Shown: piece after piece, positions 8,729-16,555 of the stretch
Numbering within the stretch: the stretch's first letter is position 1
How the letters are laid out: each line of letters starts with the position of its first letter
Assembly: GCA_017453465.1 (NCBI GenBank)
Contig: JAFTEV010000051.1
Location: 1 to 64,000, forward strand
From: Bacteroidaceae bacterium
Lineage (GTDB): Bacteria; Bacteroidota; Bacteroidia; Bacteroidales; Bacteroidaceae
Length of the DNA: 64,000 bases
Reading direction: 5' to 3'
Position numbers and translations under genes: made by a program
Notes under the pieces: model-generated
Databases searched by the model: none
What the model was told of the DNA's origin: nothing
The model's input: only the letters and a program-made list of their open reading frames with translations

Positions 8729-9832
8729 TTATACATTAAACCTGAAGTGCATGATGTCGCCGTCCTGCACCACGTAGTCCTTGCCCTCCACGCCGAGCTT
8801 GCCGGCTTCGCGCACAGCGGCCTCGGAACCATACTTGATATAGTCGTCGTACTTGATGACTTCGGCACGGATGAAGCCTTTCTCAAAGTCGGTGTGGATG
8901 ACACCAGCACACTGCGGGGCTTTCCAACCCTTGCGGAACGTCCAGGCTTTCACCTCCATTTCGCCGGCAGTGATGAATGTCTGCAGGTTAAGCAGCGAGT
9001 AGATGGCCTTGATGAGGCGGTTGCAGCCGCTTTCCGTGAGGCCCATGTCCTCCAGGAACATTTGCTTCTCCTCGTAGCTCTCCAGTTCGGCAATGTCGGC
9101 TTCGGTCTGGGCCGAAATAATCATCAGCTGAGCGTTTTCGTCCTTGATGGCCTGGCGCACAGCCTCCACGTAGGCATTGCCGTTCACCGCGCTTTGGTCA
9201 TCCACGTTGCAGACGTACAGCACGGGCTTGGTGGTCAAGAGGAACATCTGCTTGGCGGCAGCCACCTCCTCGTCGTTCTCCAGTTCCACGGTGCGGGCAC
9301 TCCGGCCTTGCAGCAGTGCCTCCTTGTAGCGGAGCAAGAGTTCATATTCTACCTTTGCGTCCTTGTCGTGCCCCACGAGGGCAATCTTCTCGGTCTTCTT
9401 CAGTCGAGCCTCCACCGTTTCCAGGTCTTTCAACTGTAGCTCCGTGTCGATGATTTCCTTGTCGCGCACAGGGTCAACCGAGCCGTCCACATGGACGATG
9501 TTGCCGTTGTCGAAACAGCGCAGCACGTGGATGATGGCGTCACACTCGCGGATGTTGCCCAGGAACTGGTTGCCCAGCCCCTCGCCCTTGCTGGCACCCT
9601 TCACCAGTCCAGCGATGTCCACGATGTCGCACACGGCTGGCACAATGCGTCCTGGGTGAACCAGTTCGGCCAGCTTTGTCAGCCTTTCGTCGGGCACACT
9701 CACCTGCCCCAGCTGTGCGTCGATTGTACAAAAAGGAAAGTTTGCCGCCTGTGCCTTTGCACTCGACAAACAATTGAAAAGTGTGGATTTGCCAACGTTG
9801 GGCAAGCCCACAATGCCTGCTTTTAATGCCAT
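8729..9832 (-). CDS. ychF: Redox-regulated ribosome-associated ATPase YchF
   Basis: A 367-residue protein of the Obg/YchF class. The P-loop is GLPNVGKST (about residues 8-16) and the G3 region reads DIAGLVKGAS. The C-terminal part is the TGS-like domain with FRKGWKAPQCAGVIH and the usual end VVQDGDIMHFRFNV. Length and ends match the family (about 363-367). YchF binds ribosomes and prefers ATP over GTP. It is read on the minus strand ahead of lgt, and array sequence sits on both sides. Confidence 0.96.
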   Translation of the reverse strand: MALKAGIVGLPNVGKSTLFNCLSSAKAQAANFPFCTIDAQLGQVSVPDERLTKLAELVHPGRIVPAVCDIVDIAGLVKGASKGEGLGNQFLGNIRECDAIIHVLRCFDNGNIVHVDGSVDPVRDKEIIDTELQLKDLETVEARLKKTEKIALVGHDKDAKVEYELLLRYKEALLQGRSARTVELENDEEVAAAKQMFLLTTKPVLYVCNVDDQSAVNGNAYVEAVRQAIKDENAQLMIISAQTEADIAELESYEEKQMFLEDMGLTESGCNRLIKAIYSLLNLQTFITAGEMEVKAWTFRKGWKAPQCAGVIHTDFEKGFIRAEVIKYDDYIKYGSEAAVREAGKLGVEGKDYVVQDGDIMHFRFNV

Positions 9833-9840
9833 ATATTAGT

Positions 9841-9880
9841 TTTTACGGTTTTACGGTTATACGGTTGTGCGGTTATGCAG
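9841..9880. repeat. Octamer array between the first MNT gene and ychF
   Basis: Units TTACGGTT, TTACGGTT, ATACGGTT, GTGCGGTT and ATGC follow in series. The last unit supplies the TAA stop of the nucleotidyltransferase gene at 9873-9875. This is the rightmost member of the series. Confidence 0.85.
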
Positions 9881-10175
9881 AGTAGAACACCTGCCCCACC
9901 CTGTCGATATGCTCGCCGATGGGCGTTCCTGCTATTTTGTTGTAGTCCAGCAAGTCTATCTTATAGAGAATGCCCAAGTCGTCAATGTGGTTGAGGATTT
10001 CGTTTCGTTGTCTCAATGTGATGCCATCGCCAACGAGTGCAAGGTCAATGTCGGAGCCGGGCCTGTAGTTTCCCTTCGCCCTGGAACCGAAAATCAGCAC
10101 CTCCCGGATATTCTTCTGTTCGCGGAATATTCCCTGCAAGTCTGCTATTGTCCTATCACTCAATCCGTATGCCAC
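9873..10175 (-). CDS. mntA: MntA-like minimal nucleotidyltransferase antitoxin
   Basis: A 100-residue minimal nucleotidyltransferase. It has the full GSX10DXD signature (GSRAKGNYRPGSDIDL, about residues 30-45) and later an acidic KIDLLDY. In the type VII toxin-antitoxin system HepT/MntA, this class of protein silences its HEPN partner by adding AMP to a tyrosine. The HEPN partner is encoded 5 bases upstream on the same strand, which fits this assignment. The 3' end runs into an octamer repeat that supplies the stop codon. Function is inferred from motifs and pairing. Confidence 0.85.
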   Translation of the reverse strand: MAYGLSDRTIADLQGIFREQKNIREVLIFGSRAKGNYRPGSDIDLALVGDGITLRQRNEILNHIDDLGILYKIDLLDYNKIAGTPIGEHIDRVGQVFYSA

Positions 10176-10180
10176 CGCTT

Positions 10181-10612
10181 TTATTGTTCTTTGTTGTAAA
10201 ACTCCCTTTGATGTTGCAAATATCTTACCAAATCTTTCAGCAGGAAGCTGTAAGTATCATAGATTCTTTCTGCCACTTCCGTTGCATCATCCTCATTATA
10301 TGTATGTGAAGTCGTAATGCGTGCAGCAGCCATGTCGCGCCACTCCTCTGCCCTTTCAATGATTCCCACCTCCAACGCCAGTCGGATGGTGGCATTTGGG
10401 CCCGCCTGATAGTCATAGCCCAAATAGCGCAAGAAGTCCTGCATCGTCTTCCACGCCAATTCATAGGAGTATTCAAACCGCTGTATCAAGCCCTCGCGTT
10501 CCAGTTCCGATAGCTCCATGCACTGTCTGTCTCCTTCCGTAATTTCAAGAATCCTATTGCAAGCTTTCTCCAGATTATCGAAGCGTTGCAGCCACCTTAC
10601 ATCTTGCTCCAT
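10181..10612 (-). CDS. hepT: HepT-like HEPN toxin (HI0074 family)
   Basis: I start this 143-residue protein at the ATG at 10612 (MEQDVRWLQRF). A longer frame starting at 10642 would begin inside the promoter's TAnnTTTG box. It belongs to the HI0074 or nucleotidyltransferase-substrate-binding family, which has a HEPN fold. RITTSHTY gives an exact RX4HXY motif, the RNase centre of HepT toxins, and its tyrosine is the residue AMPylated by MntA in the characterised pair. ELAWKTMQDFLRYLG is also typical. The mntA-like gene follows 5 bases downstream. The promoter lies in the 61-base cassette just upstream. Confidence 0.85.
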   Translation of the reverse strand: MEQDVRWLQRFDNLEKACNRILEITEGDRQCMELSELEREGLIQRFEYSYELAWKTMQDFLRYLGYDYQAGPNATIRLALEVGIIERAEEWRDMAAARITTSHTYNEDDATEVAERIYDTYSFLLKDLVRYLQHQREFYNKEQ

Positions 10613-10631
10613 AGACAAGAATTTGATTGAT

Positions 10632-10692
10632 TTTGCGTGCAAAGGTACGACTAAGTGAGCGAAAAGCCAAATTTATTTGTGGTTTTCCGAAA
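10632..10692 (-). promoter_or_regulatory. Promoter cassette, copy A (61-base direct repeat)
   Basis: Identical over 61 bases to 11455-11515. Read on the minus strand it holds TTTG (10668-10671), a 20-base spacer and TACCTTTG (10640-10647), the Bacteroidetes -33/-7 consensus. Transcription should begin near 10633, just before the hepT-like gene. Confidence 0.85.
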
Positions 10693-10715
10693 AGAAGTCA
10701 CCCTCTGACCAGCTT

Positions 10716-11138
10716 TCAGTCGCTTTGTCCTGCAAGCCATTCATCAACCATTGCCTGAACCGTCTGTACAAAGAGCCGAGCATCAGGCAACAGCTCATCC
10801 ACGGTTTCCTGTGTGTGATTGATAAAGTCCTCGTAATCGCCAGTAGAACGTTTGGAGAACAATTTGCTGTAGAAACGTCCTTGCCGGGGTGTTAGTTTAC
10901 CCCTAAGGACGAAATATTGTCCCAGCTTCAGGCGCACCCCTTCATGAGACTTCGTTTCTATGCCATTTGCTATCAGAATGGCGCAAGCAGCATAAAAACA
11001 GGCATAATACATCCGATTGACAGCTGTATTATAGAAACCGAACTCCCGTAAGGTTTCCACTTCAGCCAGTGTGCGTTGTGCATTCTGGATGCGGTAAAGC
11101 ACAATGTCCTTTCGTTGTTCGTCAGTCAGCGTTTTCAT
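10716..11138 (-). CDS. HEPN-domain protein of a second MNT/HEPN module
   Basis: A 140-residue HEPN protein of the short all-helical type. The usual motif region reads NRMYYACFYAACAIL. The Arg is present, but the position that holds the His of the RX4-6H centre in many relatives (it is His in the copy at 48815, NRIYYACFHA) is Tyr here. The RNase centre may therefore be altered or dead. KSHEGVRLKLGQYFVLRG and the C-terminal helix fit the family. Its start overlaps the stop of the nucleotidyltransferase gene by 4 bases, showing translational coupling. The toxin role is inferred from family and pairing. Confidence 0.8.
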   Translation of the reverse strand: MKTLTDEQRKDIVLYRIQNAQRTLAEVETLREFGFYNTAVNRMYYACFYAACAILIANGIETKSHEGVRLKLGQYFVLRGKLTPRQGRFYSKLFSKRSTGDYEDFINHTQETVDELLPDARLFVQTVQAMVDEWLAGQSD

Positions 11139-11443
11139 AGTAATACCCCTTCATTCTCCACATTCAGATAGAAGGGACTGACTCGACTGCCCCATTTGCT
11201 TTTAGGCAAAATCAGTGGATTGATAAGCACGCCCGTTTGCAGTTCTATCTGATATAAAGATGTGAAGATGTCATCTTCCGTCTTACGAGTAACCGTAGGG
11301 CTATCTACAAGTATCAACAAATCTATGTCAGAGTCGGGGCGTGCGTCACCACGTGCCTCGCTGCCGTAGAGCCGTGCCTCCAGCTGATAAGGCACACCAC
11401 TTAGTGCCTCCTTGATAGAGCTTGTAATGTTTGTTCTTCTCAT
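11135..11443 (-). CDS. Minimal nucleotidyltransferase of the second MNT/HEPN module
   Basis: A 102-residue nucleotidyltransferase with the signature GSEARGDARPDSDIDLLILV (about residues 28-47), which keeps the GSX10DXD spacing. It comes first in this module, whereas in the module at 9873-10612 the HEPN gene comes first. The HEPN gene follows with a 4-base overlap. The start at 11443 lies about 13 bases after the predicted transcription start of promoter cassette copy B, so the leader is very short. A role as an AMP-adding antitoxin is inferred. Confidence 0.8.
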   Translation of the reverse strand: MRRTNITSSIKEALSGVPYQLEARLYGSEARGDARPDSDIDLLILVDSPTVTRKTEDDIFTSLYQIELQTGVLINPLILPKSKWGSRVSPFYLNVENEGVLL

Positions 11444-11454
11444 ATTCTGAAGGA

Positions 11455-11515
11455 TTTGCGTGCAAAGGTACGACTAAGTGAGCGAAAAGCCAAATTTATT
11501 TGTGGTTTTCCGAAA
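11455..11515 (-). promoter_or_regulatory. Promoter cassette, copy B (61-base direct repeat)
   Basis: Identical over 61 bases to 10632-10692, 823 bases away. Read on the minus strand it holds TTTG (11491-11494), 20 bases, then TACCTTTG (11463-11470). It should drive the second MNT/HEPN module. Confidence 0.85.
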
Positions 11516-11530
11516 GCCATGCCATAAACA

Positions 11531-11560
11531 CAGCCCCTGCGCATCACTGCGGAGGGGCTG
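11531..11560 (-). terminator. Terminator-like hairpin
   Basis: CAGCCCCT (11531-11538) pairs with AGGGGCTG (11553-11560), with further pairing in the loop. It lies downstream of the small peptide gene and upstream of cassette B. The T run after it is weak on both strands. Confidence 0.5.
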
Positions 11561-11728
11561 AATCTTTATTCTAAATTAACTTTATTGTGGCCTGGTGTTT
11601 CACAACACTTTGGGGAGGCCATAACTCAAATTACTTGCATAAACGAAAACAAAGAAATGCAAGTATGCTTCTGTGCTCACCCCTACCCCGCTTCGGTGCA
11701 GGGGTGAACACGTGTGGGAACAGTTGCT

Positions 11729-11929
11729 TTACCAGAGGTCGCCGAAGCTGGCATCGCCAAAACCGCGTGCTTTGGCTGCTGCTTCATCATCATCACTGGC
11801 ATTACCACCATTTGTGGGACCGCTAGGAATGTTGGTTGGGTTACTTGAATTCAAAGACTCAATGCAGAGACATGTGTTCATGCCAACCAATACAATCTCC
11901 ATCTTGGGAGTGATATATGTCTTTTTCAT
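11729..11929 (-). CDS. Small peptide of the MKKTYITP type
   Basis: A 66-residue peptide starting MKKTYITPKMEIVLV. Many small Prevotella and Bacteroides open reading frames begin with this kind of sequence and have no known job. After a short hydrophobic stretch come two cysteines (NTCLCIES), then a low-complexity Ser/Asn/Gly/Asp part (SDDDEAAAKARGFGD). There is no clear signal peptidase site. It follows the 1189-residue secreted protein gene after 35 bases on the same strand and could be co-transcribed. A leader-type precursor peptide is one possibility, but nothing here proves it. Confidence 0.6.
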   Translation of the reverse strand: MKKTYITPKMEIVLVGMNTCLCIESLNSSNPTNIPSGPTNGGNASDDDEAAAKARGFGDASFGDLW

Positions 11930-11964
11930 AATTGTATAATTACTATTTAAAATTAAACAAGAAT

Positions 11965-14900
11965 TTATTTCACAAGAATCTTTTTACCATTGTGGATATA
12001 AAGCCCCTTCACAGGCTTATCAACGCGGATGCCTTGAATCGTGTAGTATGCACCATTTTCAAGGATTGTATCTTCTGTTTCAAGTCCTATAATGCCAGTA
12101 GCGATTTCTTCATCAATAGCAATACGGAAACCTTTAACCTCAGCATCTGCAGACTGGAAGTAAGCACGGAGAGGCTTAATACTGTTAGTGTCATCCTTCA
12201 CAACTTTCTTAAATTCGCCACTCTTATTGATAAAGAATGCACCCACGGGCATTTTAGTTGCAACATAAGTTCCAATGAACTTCAAGCCGTCCTTTGTAAC
12301 AGATGGAGTTGCAGTATTGACGGTAACGTTTTCAATCAGTTTGGCTGTAACATCAGTTGCGCCCTTAATCAGTACAGGAACATTAGCCTCGATTGCCTTG
12401 CTGTTTGTTGAGAACTGAATTATATTATTTTCATCAAAGCCTGTGAATGAAGCAATCTGTACATCCTCACCGAATGTGGCTGTAACCTGTGTTTCTGTCA
12501 AGTCAAATGGCAACACAAGTGTGTTCCATTTGTCAGCAACGAATGAGCGAGTGAGAACGACATTAGTTATTCCTGCTTCAGGTACATAGTCAGTCATTTC
12601 TTTAACAATTGTAAAACCTGTCAAATCTTCAATCTTAACAAGACGGAAACGAGAGCATGACATCCAGTTGTGTTCTGTTTCTGTAACACCATGTACTCCA
12701 ATAATGATTTCGCCATCTTCATATTGGTCAAATACAAGATAATTGTCATTCCATCCACGACCAAATATACCAGTATTAACATCTGCGTCAATATGCTTCA
12801 TTGCTGCTTTATTTTCGCCAGCAAAAAGATCAAAAGTGGTCAGTTCTTTTGCTGCACGTGAGGTGACAGTCAAAAGATATTTACCAGCAGGAAGATTAAT
12901 TGTTTGAGAGAATGTAACATCCCATGATGATTCATTCCAACTTCCTCCATCGAAGTAATTGTGATATGAAGAACCATTAGCATCAGTGTATGGCTGATCG
13001 CCAGAATCTTTTGCTCCTAATGTTTTTGTCCATCCCCAGTTGGCAGCATTTTGATCTCTTTGTTCAGTGTTAGCATTGATTATTAAGGATGTTTTATTTT
13101 CTGCACCAACTACACCTTCAGCCATTGCATTAGATTCAATGTAGGTGCGATAAGCTAAAACAATAGCATTGGTCTTTGTTACTGCATCTGCCGCATTGTC
13201 CGCATTTTCACCTTGAGCTGTTGCAATTGCTGCATATTTTTCTGCACTTGCGTATGGCTGATCATCTGCATATTCTACAGTTTTCGCTACAACAAAGGCA
13301 TCATAAGAAGGCTTTGCAGCAGTAAATATTTCAACAGCAGCATTGATTGTTTCAGCAGCAGCAAAGTATTCACTTACCGTAGCAGGAGCAGGGTCAGGAT
13401 TAATGGCATTATACAAAGTTGTTTTTTCACTACCAGCCACGTTTGTATAAGCAGCATCGTTATAAGTAGCCGTTGCAGCAGTCCTTGCCTGTTCATAAAC
13501 ATTGGCTGCATCAGTAAAGGTGATGGTAAAGCCATCTATATATAAACGTGGCATATTTCCTGATCCTTGGTTTGCTACAGACTGGTAGCCAACAGACATA
13601 TAGCCAGACGTTTCAGCATTAAGATCAAACTCAATCGTGCTGGTTGTCCATACCCCTACAGTATAGGTTGTAGTCGTAGCAAGATGTTCTGTTCCATCAT
13701 CCTCAATAAAGCCAATCAAATTTTTCGTAAAAGCCGTCTCACCATATTTATTATAAACAGGAACATTTATGGTATAGCGTCCTGCGGGCAGTGTGACAGA
13801 TTGTTTGTATTGCACCTTTGAACCCCAACCAGCAATCAAACCTAACACGTTGTTATTGCCAACTGTAGGAGTGCTGATGTCTGTAGTCGGATAGTCTTTA
13901 ATACCAAGTTCAGAATTGTATTCAAATATACCTGATGCAATATTTCCCTCAGTAGTGTTGATATCCCAGCCTTCTAAAGGCTGCATAGATGCATAGTTAG
14001 TGGTAGGGGATACATCATTAATTGAGGTTGTAACATTTGAAGAGAGAGCTTCACTACTCTCAAAAGATGCATTCTCAAGCAGGAAAGTGATATTTTCGCC
14101 TGATGCGAAAGTTACCTTATCGTATGCCGTATCAATAGCAGTACGCAGTGCCGTTACAGCACTGTTTATTGTGCTCTGATAAGATTCCGTGTTATCAGCA
14201 TTATCCAATACTGTCTGCGCCGCTGCAATAGCACTATTCAAATCAGAATCCTCTGTACGGGCGTAGAGCAATGTAGCACGGTCAAGTGCAGATTGAAGTG
14301 TAGCTGTGTAATTTTTGTATGTAAGATTTACATTATCAAATATAACTTCGTCATTGCTGTTATTCATAATATTACTATCTGTACATCCAATATAAAGAAC
14401 AACATCTCCTGCTTCTGTTACAAAGAATGTATAGCTTATTGTGCTCCAATCCCCATAATCGCTTTCAAACGTATAAGTTTTGTTATCACGTGTCAAACTT
14501 GTTGGATATGATGAATAATGCACTCCGCCTATACTGCCCTTTGTAGGAGTTGCTTTAACTGTAAACCTTGGAGATTTAGAACGTGGAGTCGCACCTTTAT
14601 GATCAATAGTCAACGTGTATTCACCAACAGATAAATTACTCAATGTTTGGCTAATTGCAGTTGCCGAATTTTGCCATCCGTGGCGAATATGAACATACTT
14701 CGTGCCATTGGCTGCTGTTATTTCTTTCCCGAATCCAGAATCGTTATCAGGGGTATTGCTACGAGATTTACCAACGGTATAATATTGATAATTGCCACCC
14801 TCAGCAATTGTCCAACCAGTAATGCTCTCGCCAACAGCATTTGCCTTTTTTTGTGCAAAAGCATCACCATCATCAAATGACGGATTTGTAATTTTACTTG

Positions 14901-15534
14901 TTACGTTAGTTGCGTATTGCTTAGCTTTTGTATTATATTCTGTACGGAGAATTTGATATATTTTATAGTGACCAACATTCTCACCGTCCTTATTACCAGC
15001 TAATACTTCTCCATTTATCCATTGTTTCTCATGCCAAGCTCCAAGATAATAATTATCACCTCCGCCATTGCTTGACGAAAGTTTATTTTGGATTGTCCAT
15101 GAGCCATCCGAATATGCAAATTGCCACTGGGTCCATTGGCTTTGAGAAGTTTCCCATGCAAATTGAACACGCCATGGCCAATTTTTACGCGACTGCATAA
15201 AATGGGTTGAATTATTAAGATTTCGAATACCATAAAGATAGTTCTCACTGTAATCAATCATCCAAACAACCCGTTTCCAAGTATAGGGATTCATAGGGTA
15301 ACGATAAACAAGTGTGAGTTCATCCTCTTGTTCTACGTTTATTTCTTGTGCCACCATCAAGTCTGCCTCTGTGGCAACAAAGACATAATAGTAATTTGCT
15401 AACTCTTCGTTGGATGTTGGGAGTGAGGTGACTTCCGTCCATCCTGACAAGTAATCAGTTGCAGCAGCTTTTGCTGTCTGCACTCCACCCAAGCATAGCA
15501 CTATGGATAGAGCCAAAAGTAATTTTCGTTTCAT
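11965..15534 (-). CDS. Large secreted surface protein with jelly-roll and three-helix modules
   Basis: A 1189-residue exported protein (signal peptide 1-23, ending AKAAA). After an N-terminal domain of about 200 residues comes a jelly-roll-like module (about 215-405, ending VIFDNVNLTY). A FIVAR-like helical bundle follows (about 408-473, Ala-rich), then a second module (about 510-676: MQPLEGW, TLPAGRYTINVPVYN, LYIDGFTITF), a second helical part (about 680-800) and a third module (about 817-968: INLPAGKYLLTVTSRA). The C-terminal part ends AYYTIQGIRVDKPVKGLYI and NGKKILVK, a Prevotella-type tail. The second module is clearly related to modules of the 1195-residue protein at 44749. Glycan binding is plausible by analogy, not shown. 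Confidence 0.75.
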   Translation of the reverse strand: MKRKLLLALSIVLCLGGVQTAKAAATDYLSGWTEVTSLPTSNEELANYYYVFVATEADLMVAQEINVEQEDELTLVYRYPMNPYTWKRVVWMIDYSENYLYGIRNLNNSTHFMQSRKNWPWRVQFAWETSQSQWTQWQFAYSDGSWTIQNKLSSSNGGGDNYYLGAWHEKQWINGEVLAGNKDGENVGHYKIYQILRTEYNTKAKQYATNVTSKITNPSFDDGDAFAQKKANAVGESITGWTIAEGGNYQYYTVGKSRSNTPDNDSGFGKEITAANGTKYVHIRHGWQNSATAISQTLSNLSVGEYTLTIDHKGATPRSKSPRFTVKATPTKGSIGGVHYSSYPTSLTRDNKTYTFESDYGDWSTISYTFFVTEAGDVVLYIGCTDSNIMNNSNDEVIFDNVNLTYKNYTATLQSALDRATLLYARTEDSDLNSAIAAAQTVLDNADNTESYQSTINSAVTALRTAIDTAYDKVTFASGENITFLLENASFESSEALSSNVTTSINDVSPTTNYASMQPLEGWDINTTEGNIASGIFEYNSELGIKDYPTTDISTPTVGNNNVLGLIAGWGSKVQYKQSVTLPAGRYTINVPVYNKYGETAFTKNLIGFIEDDGTEHLATTTTYTVGVWTTSTIEFDLNAETSGYMSVGYQSVANQGSGNMPRLYIDGFTITFTDAANVYEQARTAATATYNDAAYTNVAGSEKTTLYNAINPDPAPATVSEYFAAAETINAAVEIFTAAKPSYDAFVVAKTVEYADDQPYASAEKYAAIATAQGENADNAADAVTKTNAIVLAYRTYIESNAMAEGVVGAENKTSLIINANTEQRDQNAANWGWTKTLGAKDSGDQPYTDANGSSYHNYFDGGSWNESSWDVTFSQTINLPAGKYLLTVTSRAAKELTTFDLFAGENKAAMKHIDADVNTGIFGRGWNDNYLVFDQYEDGEIIIGVHGVTETEHNWMSCSRFRLVKIEDLTGFTIVKEMTDYVPEAGITNVVLTRSFVADKWNTLVLPFDLTETQVTATFGEDVQIASFTGFDENNIIQFSTNSKAIEANVPVLIKGATDVTAKLIENVTVNTATPSVTKDGLKFIGTYVATKMPVGAFFINKSGEFKKVVKDDTNSIKPLRAYFQSADAEVKGFRIAIDEEIATGIIGLETEDTILENGAYYTIQGIRVDKPVKGLYIHNGKKILVK

Positions 15535-16084
15535 AATAAAACTTTTGTTAATGAATAATGAAGTTAATTAAAGTGTTGTTTTTATTGTAGTTAGTTTTGA
15601 GGATGCTGAGGGGGCGGACAACGGGGCGTTCTGCGGAGGAAACCTAAGGAAGGGCTTTTCTTCTTGGGCTGTTCGCGGCTGGAACAATGCGCATTTCTTT
15701 TCGTTTTGGGGGGAATAAAAAATGTGGGAACAACTTTACTCGTCCCACTGCTTGAGGTCTTCGCTACCCGACTTTGTTGAACGAGCAACGAATGACCCCA
15801 CATTGATGATATGTTGCAGCACCTGTGTTGAATGCTACGTACACTGGAATGCTGCCACCACAGGGGGACAGTAACCAACATACGGACAACGCACTCTGGG
15901 GGTGCGCGAATAATCATCAAAAGTGGCTTCTTATCGTTGCATTGTTCGTTGACAAAGTCATGAAGTTTGCGAAGTTTCAAGCAGTCATTGAACAAGCGTG
16001 ATAAAACGCCTATGTTATGTTGTCTCCTCAGTAGATGTCTGCCCACTGGCGGACATAGTTGTCTGATTCAACGTGGCAAATGTA
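15535..16084 (-). promoter_or_regulatory. Long 5' leader of the 1189-residue gene
   Basis: On the minus strand TTG, 20 bases, then TACATTTG (plus positions 16077-16084) form a likely promoter. It lies about 540 bases before the start of the large secreted protein gene. The stretch between shows no convincing gene: a 151-codon frame exists, but its residues are rich in Cys, His, Arg and Pro with no motif. It may be an untranslated leader or a decayed sequence. Confidence 0.4.
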
Positions 16085-16255
16085 CGGACTTTTTCATTTT
16101 CCTGCAAGGCTTTTTCTTGGTTTTTTGTGTTTTAGAGGTGAATAAAGGGTTTTCGGGGTGAAAATTTGTGGCATTTTGTGTGTCTTTTTTACATGAAAGG
16201 TGACTTCTGTCCATTGGACACAGCGGCACTGAAATACAGAAATTTCTTAAACCGT

Positions 16256-16340
16256 GTTAGCAATGCGTCGCTCTCGCGTAGGCAATGTGTGTGGGTTGAT
16301 TGCCTATGCGGGAGCGACGCATTGCCTACGCCGCAGCGAG
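16256..16340. repeat. Interspersed palindromic element, copy 1
   Basis: GCAATGCGTCGCTCTCGCGT and following bases (arm 16260-16285) pair with the arm 16300-16325 around a 14-base loop. A tail TACGCCGCAGCGAG follows. Close relatives lie near 28650, 44407 and 55905. It sits in a gap of about 1 kb without recognised genes (15535-16555). Confidence 0.85.
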
Positions 16341-16494
16341 GATTTGTATGTGTAATGTTCTCAGTTTGTTATTGATGCTGTTTGGGATGCGTTGGCAGCG
16401 GGTGTTTTGTTGGGTGCAGGGTGTTTTTGGGCAGCAATAAACATAGTTTAACGGGTGGGGTCGTTAAATAAACGTGCAAAAAATTGGGTTGGCT

Positions 16495-16526
16495 TTTGGC
16501 TAAATGGATGTTTTGTGCTACCTTTG
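16495..16526 (+). promoter_or_regulatory. Promoter of the zinc peptidase gene
   Basis: TTTG (16495-16498), 20 bases, then TACCTTTG (16519-16526) match the Bacteroidetes -33/-7 consensus exactly. The start codon lies 29 bases downstream. Confidence 0.8.
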
Positions 16527-16555
16527 CGGCGTAATCTTTTAAAACATTTGCTATT

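Noticed and set aside
6521..9880. The octamer arrays as a CRISPR array
   Set aside because: No regular spacers of 26-40 bases between identical repeats. The units are contiguous and degenerate, and no cas genes are present.
15591..16046. 151-codon minus-strand frame in the long leader
   Set aside because: Rich in Cys, His, Arg and Pro, with no motif and no conserved start. Kept only as part of the leader description.
16256..16340. Palindromic elements as simple terminators
   Set aside because: The stems are longer than needed, there is no T run after them, and copies are as often far from gene ends as near them. Termination may still be a side effect.
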